A stretch of DNA of 64,000 nt, from positions 1 through 64,000 of the forward strand of contig OX637805.1 in NCBI GenBank assembly GCA_951802425.1, given 5' to 3'. Source of the stretch: Clavaria fumosa. Its lineage: Eukaryota; Basidiomycota; Agaricomycetes; Agaricales; Clavariaceae. How positions within the stretch are numbered: the stretch's first letter is position 1; each line of letters opens with the position of its first letter. The notes under the pieces are model-generated. The model had not been told where the DNA came from and did no database searches. It worked only from the letters and a program-made list of their open reading frames with translations. A program made the translations under genes and the position numbers. This document shows positions 53,930-64,000 of this stretch, piece by piece.

Positions 53930-55518
53930 CAGATAGTCACCCATTTACCAGCATACCATTGCCCTTGTATGATTGTCTGCTCTCTTGTCTCTTCCCCATT
54001 CTCTTCATTCAGCAATTGTGTCTCCCCCATGTGTTGATAGCTGTGGGCCACACACTTTGATACACATGCTTTCAAGCTTTGACACAAACTCAACTCATAA
54101 CTTAACTGACTTTGTGAGATGGGGCATCCAGGACACCCACTTTGACATTCACATCTAATCAACTTTGTGTGTCATGTGGGCATGGCAGTCCTGGACACCC
54201 ACCTTGAGGTACACATCCAGTCAACTTACTTTGTACATTATGAGAGATGTGGGTGTCCTGGTCCTCCTGGCATGGCTTACCTGTATCTGTATGATGTCCC
54301 AGCCTGCATCACATTGGATCTTGGTAGGTATGTAAGACCTAGGGTTGGCATGCTAAGAGTGAGTAGCACAGGTGGTGTAAGTAAGATGGAGGGTGGACAG
54401 TGTGAGTGGAGTGAGTGGGTGGCACAGGCAAGGTGAGTAAGGCAGGTGGCACAAGTGAGGAGGTGCAAGTGAGGCAAGCCATGTGGTGTAGCACCAATGA
54501 GGTGAGTGGGCTGCTCATGTTCATCAGTCATTGCTTATGTGTGCCATACAGTGCCTAGGCTATGTCCATGCTGCTCATAGCAACCCACCTCCAGACCCTG
54601 TTCTTTTTTCCCTTCCCCAGGTAGTCCAGCACAATGCAGTTCTGCCTCCTCCCCTTCCTTGCCATGTGCTATCCACTCTATGCTGCTTGTCTTGTTCTTC
54701 TGTCTAGGAGTCTTGTGAGTCTATGTTAATCACAAGACTCTCAGACAGAAGAACAAGACAAGCAGCATAGAGTGGATAGCACATGGCAAGGAAGGGGAGG
54801 AGGCAGAACTGCATTGTGCTGGACTACCTGGGGAAGGGAAAAAAGAACAGGGTCTGGAGGTGGGTTGCTATGAGCAGCATGGACATAGCCTAGGCACTGT
54901 ATGGCACACATAAGCAATGACTGATGAACATGAGCAGCCCACTCACCTCATTGGTGCTACACCACATGGCTTGCCTCACTTGCACCTCCTCACTTGTGCC
55001 ACCTGCCTTACTCACCTTGCCTGTGCCACCCACTCACTCCACTCACACTGTCCACCCTCCATCCTACTTACACCACCTGTGCTACTCACTCTTAGCATGC
55101 CAACCCTAGGTCTTACATACCTACCAAGATCCAATGTGATGCAGGCTGGGACATCATACAGATACAGGTAAGCCATGCCAGGAGGACCAGGACACCCACA
55201 TCTCTCATAATGTACAAAGTAAGTTGACTGGATGTGTACCTCAAGGTGGGTGTCCAGGACTGCCATGCCCACATGACACACAAAGTTGATTAGATGTGAA
55301 TGTCAAAGTGGGTGTCCTGGATGCCCCATCTCACAAAGTCAGTTAAGTTATGAGTTGAGTTTGTGTCAAAGCTTGAAAGCATGTGTATCAAAGTGTGTGG
55401 CCCACAGCTATCAACACATGGGGGAGACACAATTGCTGAATGAAGAGAATGGGGAAGAGACAGGAGAGCAGACAATCATACAAGGGCAATGGTATGCTGG
55501 TACATGGGTGACTATCTG
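53930..55518. repeat. Palindrome 2 (short-spacer version of palindrome 1)
   Basis: Left arm 53930-54718 is the reverse complement of 54730-55518 (sum 109448), with an 11-base spacer GTCTATGTTAA at 54719-54729. Arms end at CAGATAG/CTATCTG. The arms match the outer part of palindrome 1, whose inner about 740 bp are missing here; the spacer is a piece of the palindrome-1 right arm (about 1121-1131). Confidence 0.95.
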
Positions 55519-57537
55519 ATGGTGCTACAGGGGCAACAGGGAGCACCTCAGATGGATGAGGGCTTGAATGGATGCTAGATGGAATGGAAGAAGAAGGCCC
55601 TTGGTTGGTAGTGGAGACAGGAAGGCATAACAATGTCATCCATGTGGACAAGAAATACTGATGAAATGTCAGGTGGCTCCTTGTGACTCCATCCCTCAGG
55701 CCCAGTCCTCTTGGGACTTCAAACCCTGGTCCCTCTGGATTTGCTTATTTGGATCCCCCTCTGAAGGAGGGGGTACTGGTGCAGCCAATTTTGTGTCTGT
55801 GTCTACATCCTGCTGGGCCCTGCCCTGGTCCTCCAGGCAGGGTGTCACACAGGGTGTCTTAGGATGGCCCCAGGGCCTCCAAGATACCTACAGCTCCAGA
55901 AAGACCCTTGCCTTCTATTCCCCAATATTCTCTCCTCCTTCCTTTCAGTCATGCCCTCCAGTTCTCTCTGCCATGCCAGCCCCTGGCAAGATCCTGTGTC
56001 CAGTTGAGTACCACCTTTGTCTATTTGCTGGGTCAGATGGTCCAGTGAACCCAGAGGTAGATACAGGTGGCTCTGGACCTTGACCCTCCGTGGTCTGAGT
56101 CCGATGCATGGTGCTGGGCCCCACTCTCATTCCTGTCAGGCACTTGGGCACCCGTTTTGCCAATCCTCTTGGCCAGCAGGCACTGCATGAACCTGCTGTT
56201 GTTCCTCTTGGCCAGCAGGCCCTGCCCCCACATGTGGGGGATGCTGCACCCCACTCTAGGGTCTTGTGCCTGCTGCAGCTGTGGTCCTTCAGCTCTGCAT
56301 GCAGATGCTGCTCCCCACTCTGTGGGATCGTGCCCAGCCTCGGCTGTGGCCCCTCAAGTCCTGTGCTGGGATCTCTCACATTGCATGTGTCCCCACCAAC
56401 CCTGTTGGCCAGCAGGCATTGCATATGCCTGCCATTGGTCCTCCTGGTCAGCAGGCTCTGCTCCCATGCATGGACGTCACCTCCCACTATGGGACTTGTG
56501 CCTGGCTGCAACTGCAGTCTTCCAGCTCCTGTGCTCAAGTGCTCCCCCCCCCACCACTCTGTGGGTCCAGCTATGGATCTGTGGCCTAGCACCCGGCCCG
56601 AGTGCTCAGCCCAGCTGTGGCCCCTCAGGTCCTGTGCCTGGGTCTCTACATCATATACATGACTCCATCTGACCCTCTTGGCCATACTTGTGTGCAGCTG
56701 TTGCTACACTCCTTCAGCTGATGTTCCCCATGTTGGGGGCTTATGCCCAGCCTCAGCTCCACAGACTTGTGCCCAGTGTCAGCTGCAGCTCCTTGAGTCC
56801 TCTTCCCAGCTTCAGCCATGGGTTGCCCCCTCAGCTCCCCTCTCCCTTGGCTCCCCTCTCCCTTGGCTCCCCTCTCCCTTGGCTCCCATGTGCAAATGCC
56901 ACTCTCTCTGTGGTCTTGCACCTGGCTGGGGCTGCAATCCCTCAGCTCCTATGCTCAGATGCAGCTCCCACTCTGTGGACTTGTGTCCAGCTGCAGCTGT
57001 GGTCCCTCACCCAAGCTGGATGCTGCTTTCTCTCTGTGTGAGCATCTGTGGCTGTGATATTGTGCCTGGCTGCAGCCACAGTCCCTGGCTCCTGTGCAGG
57101 GATGCCATGGTGCACTTGAGGCTTCTTCCCTCTCTGTGGACTCGCATGCAGCTGTGGCTGGGTCCCTGAGATCCTGCATTCAGATGCTGCTCCTCAGCCC
57201 CAGAACATGGCCACTGCTCCTCACTTTGCCCTTCTGCAGCTGTGGCCCCTCAACTCCTGTACATGAATGGTCCCATGTAATTCAATAAATATCATTGCTA
57301 ATTTAACCTGCCCTCAGGCCCCTCACATGGGTGCTGCTTCCCCATTTCCACAGACTTGCACCTGTGGCTGCAGAGCCTCAGCTCTGGCAGATGGGTGCTG
57401 CTCCCCACTGCACAGTTTTGCATAGTGAGGGAGGACCAGAAGTGGAAACTTGGCATTTCTGCCTGGTCCTCCTGCCTTGGCCCACTGTGTGCCTCAGTCC
57501 AGTGCTCCTGCAGCTGTGGCTAATTGCTCTAACACCT
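54730..57537 (+). repeat. Segmental duplicate A2 (partner 782-4006)
   Basis: Includes the right arm of palindrome 2 and the degenerate minisatellite (56080-57520). Ends at TAACACCT where the hAT-type element begins. Confidence 0.9.
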
Positions 57538-58174
57538 TAGTGTTGCTGCAGCTTGGCTAGCTGCCAAGCCGGCTCAATGAGCTTCGGCTTTGGCTTCACA
57601 AGCTGAAGCTGTAGCCATGGCTGCAGCTCCAGCTGCAGCTTGAAGCTGACTCAAGCTGTAGCTGTGGCTACAGCTGGCTAGCTGTGGCTACAGCTGGCTA
57701 GCTGTGGCTTGCAGCCAGCTAATAATGGGAACTGGCCTAGAATTACAAAAATACCATTATAGAACTACATCTCATCATCATCATCCTGGGCAATGGTGGC
57801 TAATACCTTGTCAAACACAGTGTCAAAGTCATCCAGTAACATGTCTCCAAGAAGATCTTCCTCCAGGGCAGGATTGACAGACATCAATGTCTCTAACCAT
57901 GCATACAAGAATAGAGAGAAGCAGCTGCCTGGTGATAGACAACAGTTGCAGACCCAGATAAGCATAGTGGAGGGCAGTGGAGGGCAGTGGAGGAGGAAAA
58001 AAACAATTCTTTGCCCCATTGATGGATGTCTTGGGAGCTGCGGCTTGAGCAGCCGCTGTGCAGCTTGGAGAAAGCCTCAAGCTGAAGCTGAAGCTGATGT
58101 CAAGCCAAGCCAATCGATTGGCTTGGCTTGGCTTATGACCAGCTGGGCTTCAGCTTGAAGCTGCAGCAACACTA
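57538..58174 (-). mobile_element. Short hAT-type element, 637 bp
   Basis: Terminal inverted repeats TAGTGTTGCTGCAGCTT (17/17 identical) with 8-bp flanking repeats TAACACCT (57530-57537 and 58175-58182), the target-duplication length of hAT transposons. Subterminal regions are packed with AGCTGAAGC, GGCTAGCTG and GGCTTGGCTTGG motifs, as in hAT ends. On the minus strand an acidic open stretch ending at 57765 ('LEEDLLGDMLLDDFDTVFDK') may be the end of a transposase; the rest is missing. The left flank is duplicate A2, the right flank Gypsy-VI, so the element sits exactly on a junction. Confidence 0.8.
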
Positions 58175-58182
58175 TAACACCT

Positions 58183-60281
58183 CCATCGCATAGAGGATCT
58201 CATCCTCTTCCACTTCCCAGATTCCAGCAACCTGGTCGCTTTCCGCCTCCTCCTTGAGCTCTTCAAGGACGAAGAGCTTGTCTGAATTGTACTGGTCTCC
58301 GCAACCAGCATAGTCGTCTTCCGTGACTTCTGGCTCCTCGCTTTCAACCGCAGGTGTTTCCTGCAGTTCCTCGGGCTCCGTCTCGCCCGGATCCTCTTGT
58401 AAGGCATAGTTCCTTACATTTCCCCTAAAAGCCTCTGGCTTTCACTGTGACTGAGGGCACACATTCGCATAGTGCCCTGCTTTCCCACACACATAGCATG
58501 TTAGAGGAGCTTTCTGCTCCTCTCCGCCTTGTACCCCAATCTTGGGCACTGCCTTAGGCGGTTCTAGCCGGGGTTTGCTCCCTCCGGCTTGGGCATGCTC
58601 ATCCCATGCTCGGTCAATCCGCAGGGGAACAGGTTCCCCTGGCCTATGGTCTGTGTGCGGCCAATACGGCCGCAGTCTCACAAACCTCTGCCCCACAGGC
58701 ACTCTGCCTGTGGGCGGGTTTCCTTTGGGACCTGGCTGGTTCCCTGCTGAAGGCACTGCCCTCCGCTGCTGGAGGTAGTGGAGGGTCGCTTCCACTTGGC
58801 AACTAGTGTCGATAATATCCTCAACCGAGGATAACTCAATGCTAATCGTGTGAGTTTTGAAGATGGCCTCCACCATCTCGTTAGGCAGTCCATTAAGGAA
58901 CTGCCTTTTCATCATACCAGCATCAGGCGGGGTGAGCATTCTCTCTGCCACCTGGACCAGTTCGTTCCAGAATCCTAAGGCGCCCTTCGCCTTTGTAAAC
59001 TTCACCTGGTAGAAGGCATCCACTGCCTTCTGGGCCGTTACCTCAGTCAGGAACCGCTTAAACATAGCGGTTATCAATTCTCCAAAGGTCCACCTTCGAG
59101 GAGCACGGGATAGGCCCTTTACTTCTTGGGTATACCAAGTAGCGGCTATTCTGCTTAAGCGTGACCCCACTAGCATAACACGTTGGTGTTCCAACTGCGG
59201 GCCGACTACTCTATGGAAGTAGAAGTAATTAAGGAGGCCATCAAGCCACCTTTCCCAGATGACGAGGTCATCTCGTCCATCATAAAGCTCAGGGGGGTCA
59301 ATCTTCATCCCCTTAATCTCAGCTATTGCCTCAGGCAATAGCGAGGTTTTATCTCATATCATCACGAGGTAGCAATGTAATACATCGCTCTGGTAATTTG
59401 TAGAACTTGGGAATACCTCCCGAGTAATCTCCCGCTCCTTCTGGGGCGGTTCCATCCATCCAAACAGGCCCATCCGGCCCGTTGGCTCTCGCTGACCCAG
59501 CTGTGGGTAGCATGACATAAGCCATGGCTCCGGCCCCACTGTTTCTCGAGGGCCACTGCCCTCTATTCCTGGTTCGCCAGGGGTTTGAGAACCGTCCGTG
59601 CGGTTCTCCCTTCGCCACCCTTCCTCGCAGTTGGCTGGCGCCGACCATCTGGCCTCTGGGGCTACCCCTGAGGGCGCCTGACTCGGCGGGGCAAGCCCCA
59701 CTTCGGGTTCCAACGAATCACGGTGTTGCCGCCATAAGGGAGCCACTAGCGCGGTTCCCTGCTCATCTAGCAAGTCCAACACCCGCCTCACATGGGTAGC
59801 CTCCTCACTTAGCCGTTGCCAAATAGTGGCTTGGCGATTTTTCATCGCCCTTACAAGAGCCTCAAACTCTTCATCCTGGTGGGAGAGTTCCACCTGAATG
59901 TCCGAGAGTCTCTCGGCTACAGCATTAGCTCGCACTATTGCTGTGGGCTCGTCTCCACTATTGGAGGGAGCCCGTGAGCTTGACCACTCTCACAGCCACC
60001 TCTTGCGGGTTTCTAAAAGCTCCCTGCCCTTTCCTTTTGAAGGCCTGGCCTTCTCAAACGATGGCGCCTCGCCAGTGATGTGGTGTTTCGGACCTAACGC
60101 TGTCGTCAGGGGCCGGTGACACCACATCAGCCCTTAGCGGGGGTTCACTGCTGGGCTCAACAGAGGGTCCTATTCCCTCTGGCTGCGCGATGCCTGTGTC
60201 GCACACAGGTCCTACCAAGGGAGGAGTTTCTCCTCCCTTCTTGTTGTGCTTTTTCTGTGTGGCTATACGGGTGTAACCCAT
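58183..60281 (-). pseudogene. gag: Gypsy-VI gag and start of pol
   Basis: Minus-strand gag. N-terminal part with coiled-coil-like 'ERLSDIQVELSHQDEEFEAL' (59900 region), core 'IDPPELYDGRDDLVIWERWL', 'RRWTFGELITAMFKRFL' and 'MKRQFLNGLPNEMVEAIF', and a CCHC knuckle CYVCGKAGHYANVC at about 58500. After the knuckle the same frame runs on as an acidic linker ('VTEDDYAGCGDQYNSDK') toward pol and is cut by the hAT element at 58174. Three in-frame TGA codons (59990-59992, 59354-59356, 58442-58444) and a frame change near 60060-60110 inactivate it. With the 58442 TGA read as a sense codon, gag and pol share one frame, unlike Gypsy-III and IV. Confidence 0.85.
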
Positions 60282-60317
60282 TTCTAACCACTCTCATTGT
60301 GTTGAAGGTTCAAAAAA

Positions 60318-60445
60318 GTTGTAACGCTTTCTATCCCTCAAAAGAACCAGACTCAACTGTATGTTGAGTGTAGTAGTTCTATGTAGAGGGATCTACCCTC
60401 TCTGTACAGTCGCAACACTATATATATAGGTGAGCAGCCCTCTAG
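60318..60445 (-). repeat. Gypsy-VI LTR end or related repeat
   Basis: Upstream of gag on the minus strand; CTTTCTATCCCTCAAAAGAA to ACACTATATATATAGG resembles, in opposite orientation, 19095-19195 and 31380-31474/39180. Likely the 3' end of an LTR with a TATA stretch; the outer end was not located. Confidence 0.5.
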
Positions 60446-60544
60446 GGGCCGCTGATGAAAGGATAGCCTAAGCGGCTATGCTGGTAGACTATTATGGTAG
60501 GTAGATTATGTAATACAAGAACAGAAAAGGCCTATAGCCTTACA

Positions 60545-60712
60545 TCTGGGCAAAGCATATGCACACACACTCTGCTCAGAAGTATGCATATCGTACGTGT
60601 ACAATATGTGTACTTCTGGGCAAAGGACATGTGCACACTGCCATACACTGCTCAGGAGTATGCATATCGTACGCATATCGTTCGCATATGATATGCATAC
60701 TTCTGGGACAGC
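60545..60712. repeat. Two-unit tandem repeat with internal hairpins
   Basis: Two units of about 80 bp starting TCTGGGCAAAG and ending TACTTCTGGG; each contains AGTATGCATATCGTACG. The second also holds the complementary CATATGATATGCATACT, so it can fold as a hairpin. Confidence 0.7.
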
Positions 60713-61013
60713 CAACATATCTATATCATTCATGAGACCAAGACTTATTTATGTGTGGGAAATAGCTCAAATCCTTGGACTGTACTCAGACCTAGCCTAA
60801 CCCTAATTATGAAAATCTACTACAATATTCCCTACAAACCATCTAGCCATGCTCCTTATCCCAGAACCAACAATCCTTCAAAAACTAATTCTTGCTCACT
60901 CCACCATGACTCCTCCTACTTCTCTTAACTGGACAAAAAACAAAAAAGGACTTTACAAATATGAAGAAAAAATCTGGGTCCCAACAGGATTGATACATGA
61001 AGTCTAATACTTT
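60713..61013. other. No clear gene; decayed Gypsy-V sequence
   Basis: Probably the extension of the Gypsy-V pol region, too broken to read. Confidence 0.35.
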
Positions 61014-62060
61014 CGACTGTGTCCTGGTAATATGTGATAAATTAACAAAGATGACACTCTTGGAACCAACTAATATGACTCTCACTGCCTTAGGATCAGC
61101 AAAAATCCTACAAGACCAAGTTCTTTGATATCATGGCATACCATACAAGATTAATAGTGACTGAGGCTCTCAATTTGTCTCAAACTTCATGCAAGAATTC
61201 AATAAATTAATAGGGATAAAAGGGAACCCAAGTACTGCATATCACCCTCAGACAGATGGTCAGACTAAATGGGCCAACCAAGAAGTGGAAATGTACTTGT
61301 GCTCCTATATTTCATTTATGCAAGATGACTGGGCCAGCTGGCTTGCCACTGCAGAGTTCGCACTCAATAACCGAGTACATTCTGTGACAAAACAGAGCCC
61401 CTTCTACTTGAATTATGGCTACCATCCATGAATGGGTGACATATCAATCAAAAAACAAATACACAACCCTGCTGCAGCAACCTTTGTACAAAAAATCCTA
61501 GAAACCCAAGAAAATGCATGAAAAGCCATGGAAAAAGCAGCCACATACATGAAAACTGCCTATAACAAACACAAAAATACAAAAATAAAAGAGTACAAAA
61601 AGGGTGACCTGGTCTGGCTAGATGCAGAAAACCTGAACACGGAAAGACCAACCGCAAAATTTGCAGACAAACAAGTCCCTTTGTGATTATTGAAAAAGTG
61701 GGATCCGCCACCTATTGCCTAAATCTTCCGGTAATGTGGAAAATACACTGGGTCTTTAATGAATCCCTACTGCTCGCCTATAAACCAGGAGAATTTCCAA
61801 ACCAAAAACCAGATGAGCAGCCACCACCGGAGCTGATTGATGATCATGAACAACACAAAGTAGAAGAAATATTGAAAAGTCAAAAACACAGATAGAAGAT
61901 TCAATATTTAGTCAAGTGGGCCAGTTATCTGCATGAGGACAATACCTGGGAGCCAAAAGCAAACCTCAAAAACGCTCCAGAAGCCCTCACAGACTTCCAC
62001 AAAAAATATCCCAATGCCACACGATTACTAACTGTCTCATTCACCCCAAAAAACACATGA
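61014..62060 (+). pseudogene. pol: Gypsy-V integrase and chromodomain (decayed)
   Basis: Integrase core and C-terminus related to Gypsy-III: 'LVICDKLTKMTLLEPTN', 'HGIPYKI', the second catalytic Asp in 'SD*GSQF' where the stop replaces Arg, the catalytic Glu equivalent lost ('GQTKWANQE' has K for E), then 'YKKGDLVWLDAENL', 'WKIHWVFNESLL' and a chromodomain ('HKVEEILKSQ', 'IQYLVKWASYLHEDNTWEP'). Lesions: TGA at 61126, 61162, 61429 and 61519, one frameshift near 61670, TAG at 61893. Clearly inactive. Upstream domains are not readable. Confidence 0.85.
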
Positions 62061-62345
62061 CACCTGACATGGCAAACTCTGACCCTCACACAATAAAAAC
62101 AATCAAACAACAAAAAACAATGAAAATCCTTCTCTCCCATGAACCACCACCATGCCACCTGAGAGAACCGACAGCGATGGACGAACTCTGCACCCCTACC
62201 TCCCCATACGCCCTTGTGCTCACTGAACTGGTCATCTCGCCAACCCTCCTGATGACCCCAACCACCCCAACTGGGAGGCTCACAATCTAAGCATCCCCCA
62301 GATCCCTCATACTTGTTGTGACAACACGGCGAACCCCCCTCCGCA

Positions 62346-62822
62346 GACGATCTGCCTATTCGTGCACTGGACTTCCCTGGTCAGCGAAGAGAACTATGTT
62401 CTGTAGATGATGCCATCCTCCATGACATTATCGAGGATGTTGCAGAGACTGCCCAATGAACCCTCTTTGAGAGAGTGAGTGCCCTCCGCCCCCAACAACA
62501 GTCTTGAATTCTCCACGCCTCCCCCATTGTTGTTGAAGTCTGGGGGAACTTCCGGCACACCTGCCTTCGACTAGAAGTAACTATTCCCCTGGACCCCATC
62601 ATCCGAGAAGAATGGGCCATCCATCACCGACGAGGCCTCCCCCCACTAACAATCTCGCTTGGACTCAATGTCCTCCCCTTTATCTTCGAAGACGATGATC
62701 CCGAGGACTACTTTGACGAACCGGGTCCTGCCTCAAGAACCCCCTTCGTCCTAGCACCCCCCATTGAGCTCGAGGACGACGATAACAATCCACAAGACGA
62801 ACACACGATTAACGGATCCTAG
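62346..62822 (+). pseudogene. Extra sense ORF between Gypsy-V pol and 3' LTR
   Basis: A frame of about 158 codons, downstream of pol and directly before the polypurine tract, broken by two TGA codons (62457-62459 and 62505-62507) and ending TAG at 62820. Segments: 'SVDDAILHDIIEDVAETA', 'TIPLDPIIREEWAIHHRRGL', 'FEDDDPEDYFDEP'. Acidic C-terminus. No family recognised. An open stretch at 62057-62290 may be its N-terminal part in another frame. Confidence 0.5.
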
Positions 62823-62846
62823 AAGAAGTCGTCGAGAGGCTGACTA

Positions 62847-62860
62847 CAGGAGGGGGACTA
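62847..62860 (+). promoter_or_regulatory. Polypurine tract of Gypsy-V
   Basis: CAGGAGGGGGACTA before TGTAAAGATTTC. Confidence 0.7.
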
Positions 62861-63167
62861 TGTAAAGATTTCATCACCTGACTCCCTCAACAATGTTCCA
62901 AGACCTTCTACAAGATTCCATGCCTCGCCTTCGCCTCATGATTACATACCACACCCTTCCCTCATGTTTTCTGACTTGTGCACACTACTCTAACCCCATG
63001 ACTGTACCTCCCCCCTACCACATGTTGCCTGTGCGGCTCGGCTGTTTCCTTACCTCTGAGTATATAAACCTCACCGTTACAACTTTGTATTCCTTACGCC
63101 TTTACTGAAATCCATACCCTTGCTCTTGAACTTGGCCAAGTTTCACCACTCCCTCAGGTTTTCAACA
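62861..63167 (+). repeat. Probable 3' LTR of Gypsy-V, about 307 bp
   Basis: Starts TGTAAAGATTTCATCACC after the polypurine tract; TATA-like TATATAAACC at 63061-63070; likely end GTTTTCAACA. No second copy in the window to confirm the end. Confidence 0.55.
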
Positions 63168-63189
63168 AGTAGCACCGCTCTTTGTTGAT

Positions 63190-63619
63190 AAAGGTGGATG
63201 CCTAAAGTGGAAGGTGACCTACCTAAAGTGGAAGTTGACCTTCCTAATGTGCTGCCTAAAGTGGAAGGTGACCTTCCTAATGTGGAGGGTGGCCTCCTAA
63301 TGTGGAAGGTGGCTGCCTAAAGTGGAAAGTGACTTTCCCAATGTGGAGGGTGGCTGCCTAGAGTGGAAGGTGACCTTCCTAATGTGCTGCCTAAAGTGGA
63401 AGGTGGAAGGTGGCTGCCTGAAGTGGAGGGCAGCTGCCTAAAGTGGAGGGTGGCCTCCTAAAGTGGAGGGTGGCTGCCTAAAATGGAAGGCTGTGTGCTG
63501 GGCAGAGGGTGGGTCAGTGAGAACAGTTGTGTGAAGGGGTGGGGTGTGGGCACATTAGGAGGCCACCCTCCACTTTAGGCAGCTGCCCTCCACATTAGGC
63601 AGCCACCCTCCACATTAAG
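63190..63619. repeat. Minisatellite with an inverted segment
   Basis: Units of about 18-20 bp, CTGCCTAAAGTGGAAGGTGA and CCTTCCTAATGTGGAGGGTGG types, in direct array at 63190-63490; at 63556-63619 the same units occur in reverse orientation (CCACCCTCCACTTTAGGCAG), separated by about 65 bp of unrelated sequence. Confidence 0.9.
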
Positions 63620-63715
63620 ATAAGTGTGCATAAGTGTGCACAAATGTGCACAACCTTGCATAACTTTGCACAAGTTTGCATAAGTGCACACTAATGCACA
63701 CAAGTTTGCATAAAA
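63620..63715. repeat. Second minisatellite, TGCATAAGTGTGCACAA type
   Basis: About eight degenerate 10-13-bp units of TGCATAAGTGTGCACAAGTT type following directly after the first array. Confidence 0.85.
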
Positions 63716-64000
63716 ATTATGGCCAAAAAATGACACACTTAACAATATTGTTCAGTTTGGACCTTCATAGATGAGAGGCAGGAGTGCTTGAGTAACCAAC
63801 ATGTGGATGGGGAGTGGTGATCATTTTATTGAGGTGAGTGTCATGGTCCAGTCTTATGTTAGCTTGCTCAGTCTTACAAGGGATCAATATTCAAGGCTCA
63901 GATAGCTGGATGGAATTGCTCTGACCAATTAGCATTGTGGTCACTAACACCAGTGAATTAACACATTGTTACTGCAACAGAGCATGAATCAGCAGGTGCA
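63716..64000. other. No gene seen
   Basis: End of window; no feature recognised. Confidence 0.4.

Noticed and set aside
60796..60806. Telomere-like CCTAACCCTAA
   Set aside because: Only about one and a half repeats; expected by chance in 64 kb.

Overview
The window looks like repeat-rich chromosomal DNA of a filamentous basidiomycete, most likely an Agaricomycete. I infer this from introns of about 47-60 bp with GT..AG ends, from chromodomain Gypsy retroelements, and from gene types (JmjC-like cupin protein, CENP-B/pogo transposase remnant, short homeodomain-like protein) that I associate with Agaricomycete genomes. No rRNA, tRNA or CRISPR was seen. Roughly four fifths of the window is mobile DNA or duplicated repeats; the only gene island is about 42.7-52.9 kb.

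Layout. 1-4.0 kb: a large near-perfect palindrome, then a degenerate minisatellite; a second version lies at 53.9-57.5 kb with a shorter palindrome. 4.0-5.6 kb: a solo LTR (family Gypsy-I) with target-site duplications. 6-8.5 kb: an RRM gene fragment, a GC-rich minisatellite and non-coding DNA. 8.58-9.91 kb: a compact Copia-like element carrying only gag between two LTRs. 10.99-14.19 kb: the 3' end of a Gypsy-I element with a spliced antisense gene upstream of its polypurine tract and LTR. 14.2-19.1 kb and 26.9-31.4 kb: two minus-strand copies of Gypsy-II that share inactivating lesions. 19.37-25.95 kb: complete Gypsy-III (6,580 bp). 31.475-39.18 kb: complete Gypsy-IV (7,705 bp), also with an antisense gene upstream of its 3' LTR. 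40.2-42.66 kb: tandem duplication of the Gypsy-IV 3' end plus flank. 42.66-52.9 kb: a truncated gene, a pogo deletion derivative, a JmjC-like gene, two hypothetical minus-strand genes and a three-exon plus-strand gene. 57.5-58.2 kb: a short hAT-type element. 58.2-60.4 kb: gag of another Gypsy (VI), minus strand. 60.8-63.2 kb: a decayed Gypsy (V) 3' half with an extra ORF. 63.2-63.7 kb: minisatellites.

Three themes stand out. (1) Two Gypsy families carry, antisense between pol and the 3' LTR, a gene with cysteine spacing C-X2-C-X6-C-X(7-10)-C-X2-C-X6-C (the fungal Zn2Cys6 spacing), and the Gypsy-I version is predicted to be followed by coiled coil and split by introns. (2) Both Gypsy-III and Gypsy-IV have a complete -1 frameshift signal at the gag end (slippery heptamer, 4-5 nt spacer, hairpin). 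(3) Decay is dominated by CpG transitions: all 17 differences between the two Gypsy-III LTRs fall at CpG sites, and almost every in-frame stop in the dead elements is TGA, the only stop that CpG-to-TpG change can create (from CGA).
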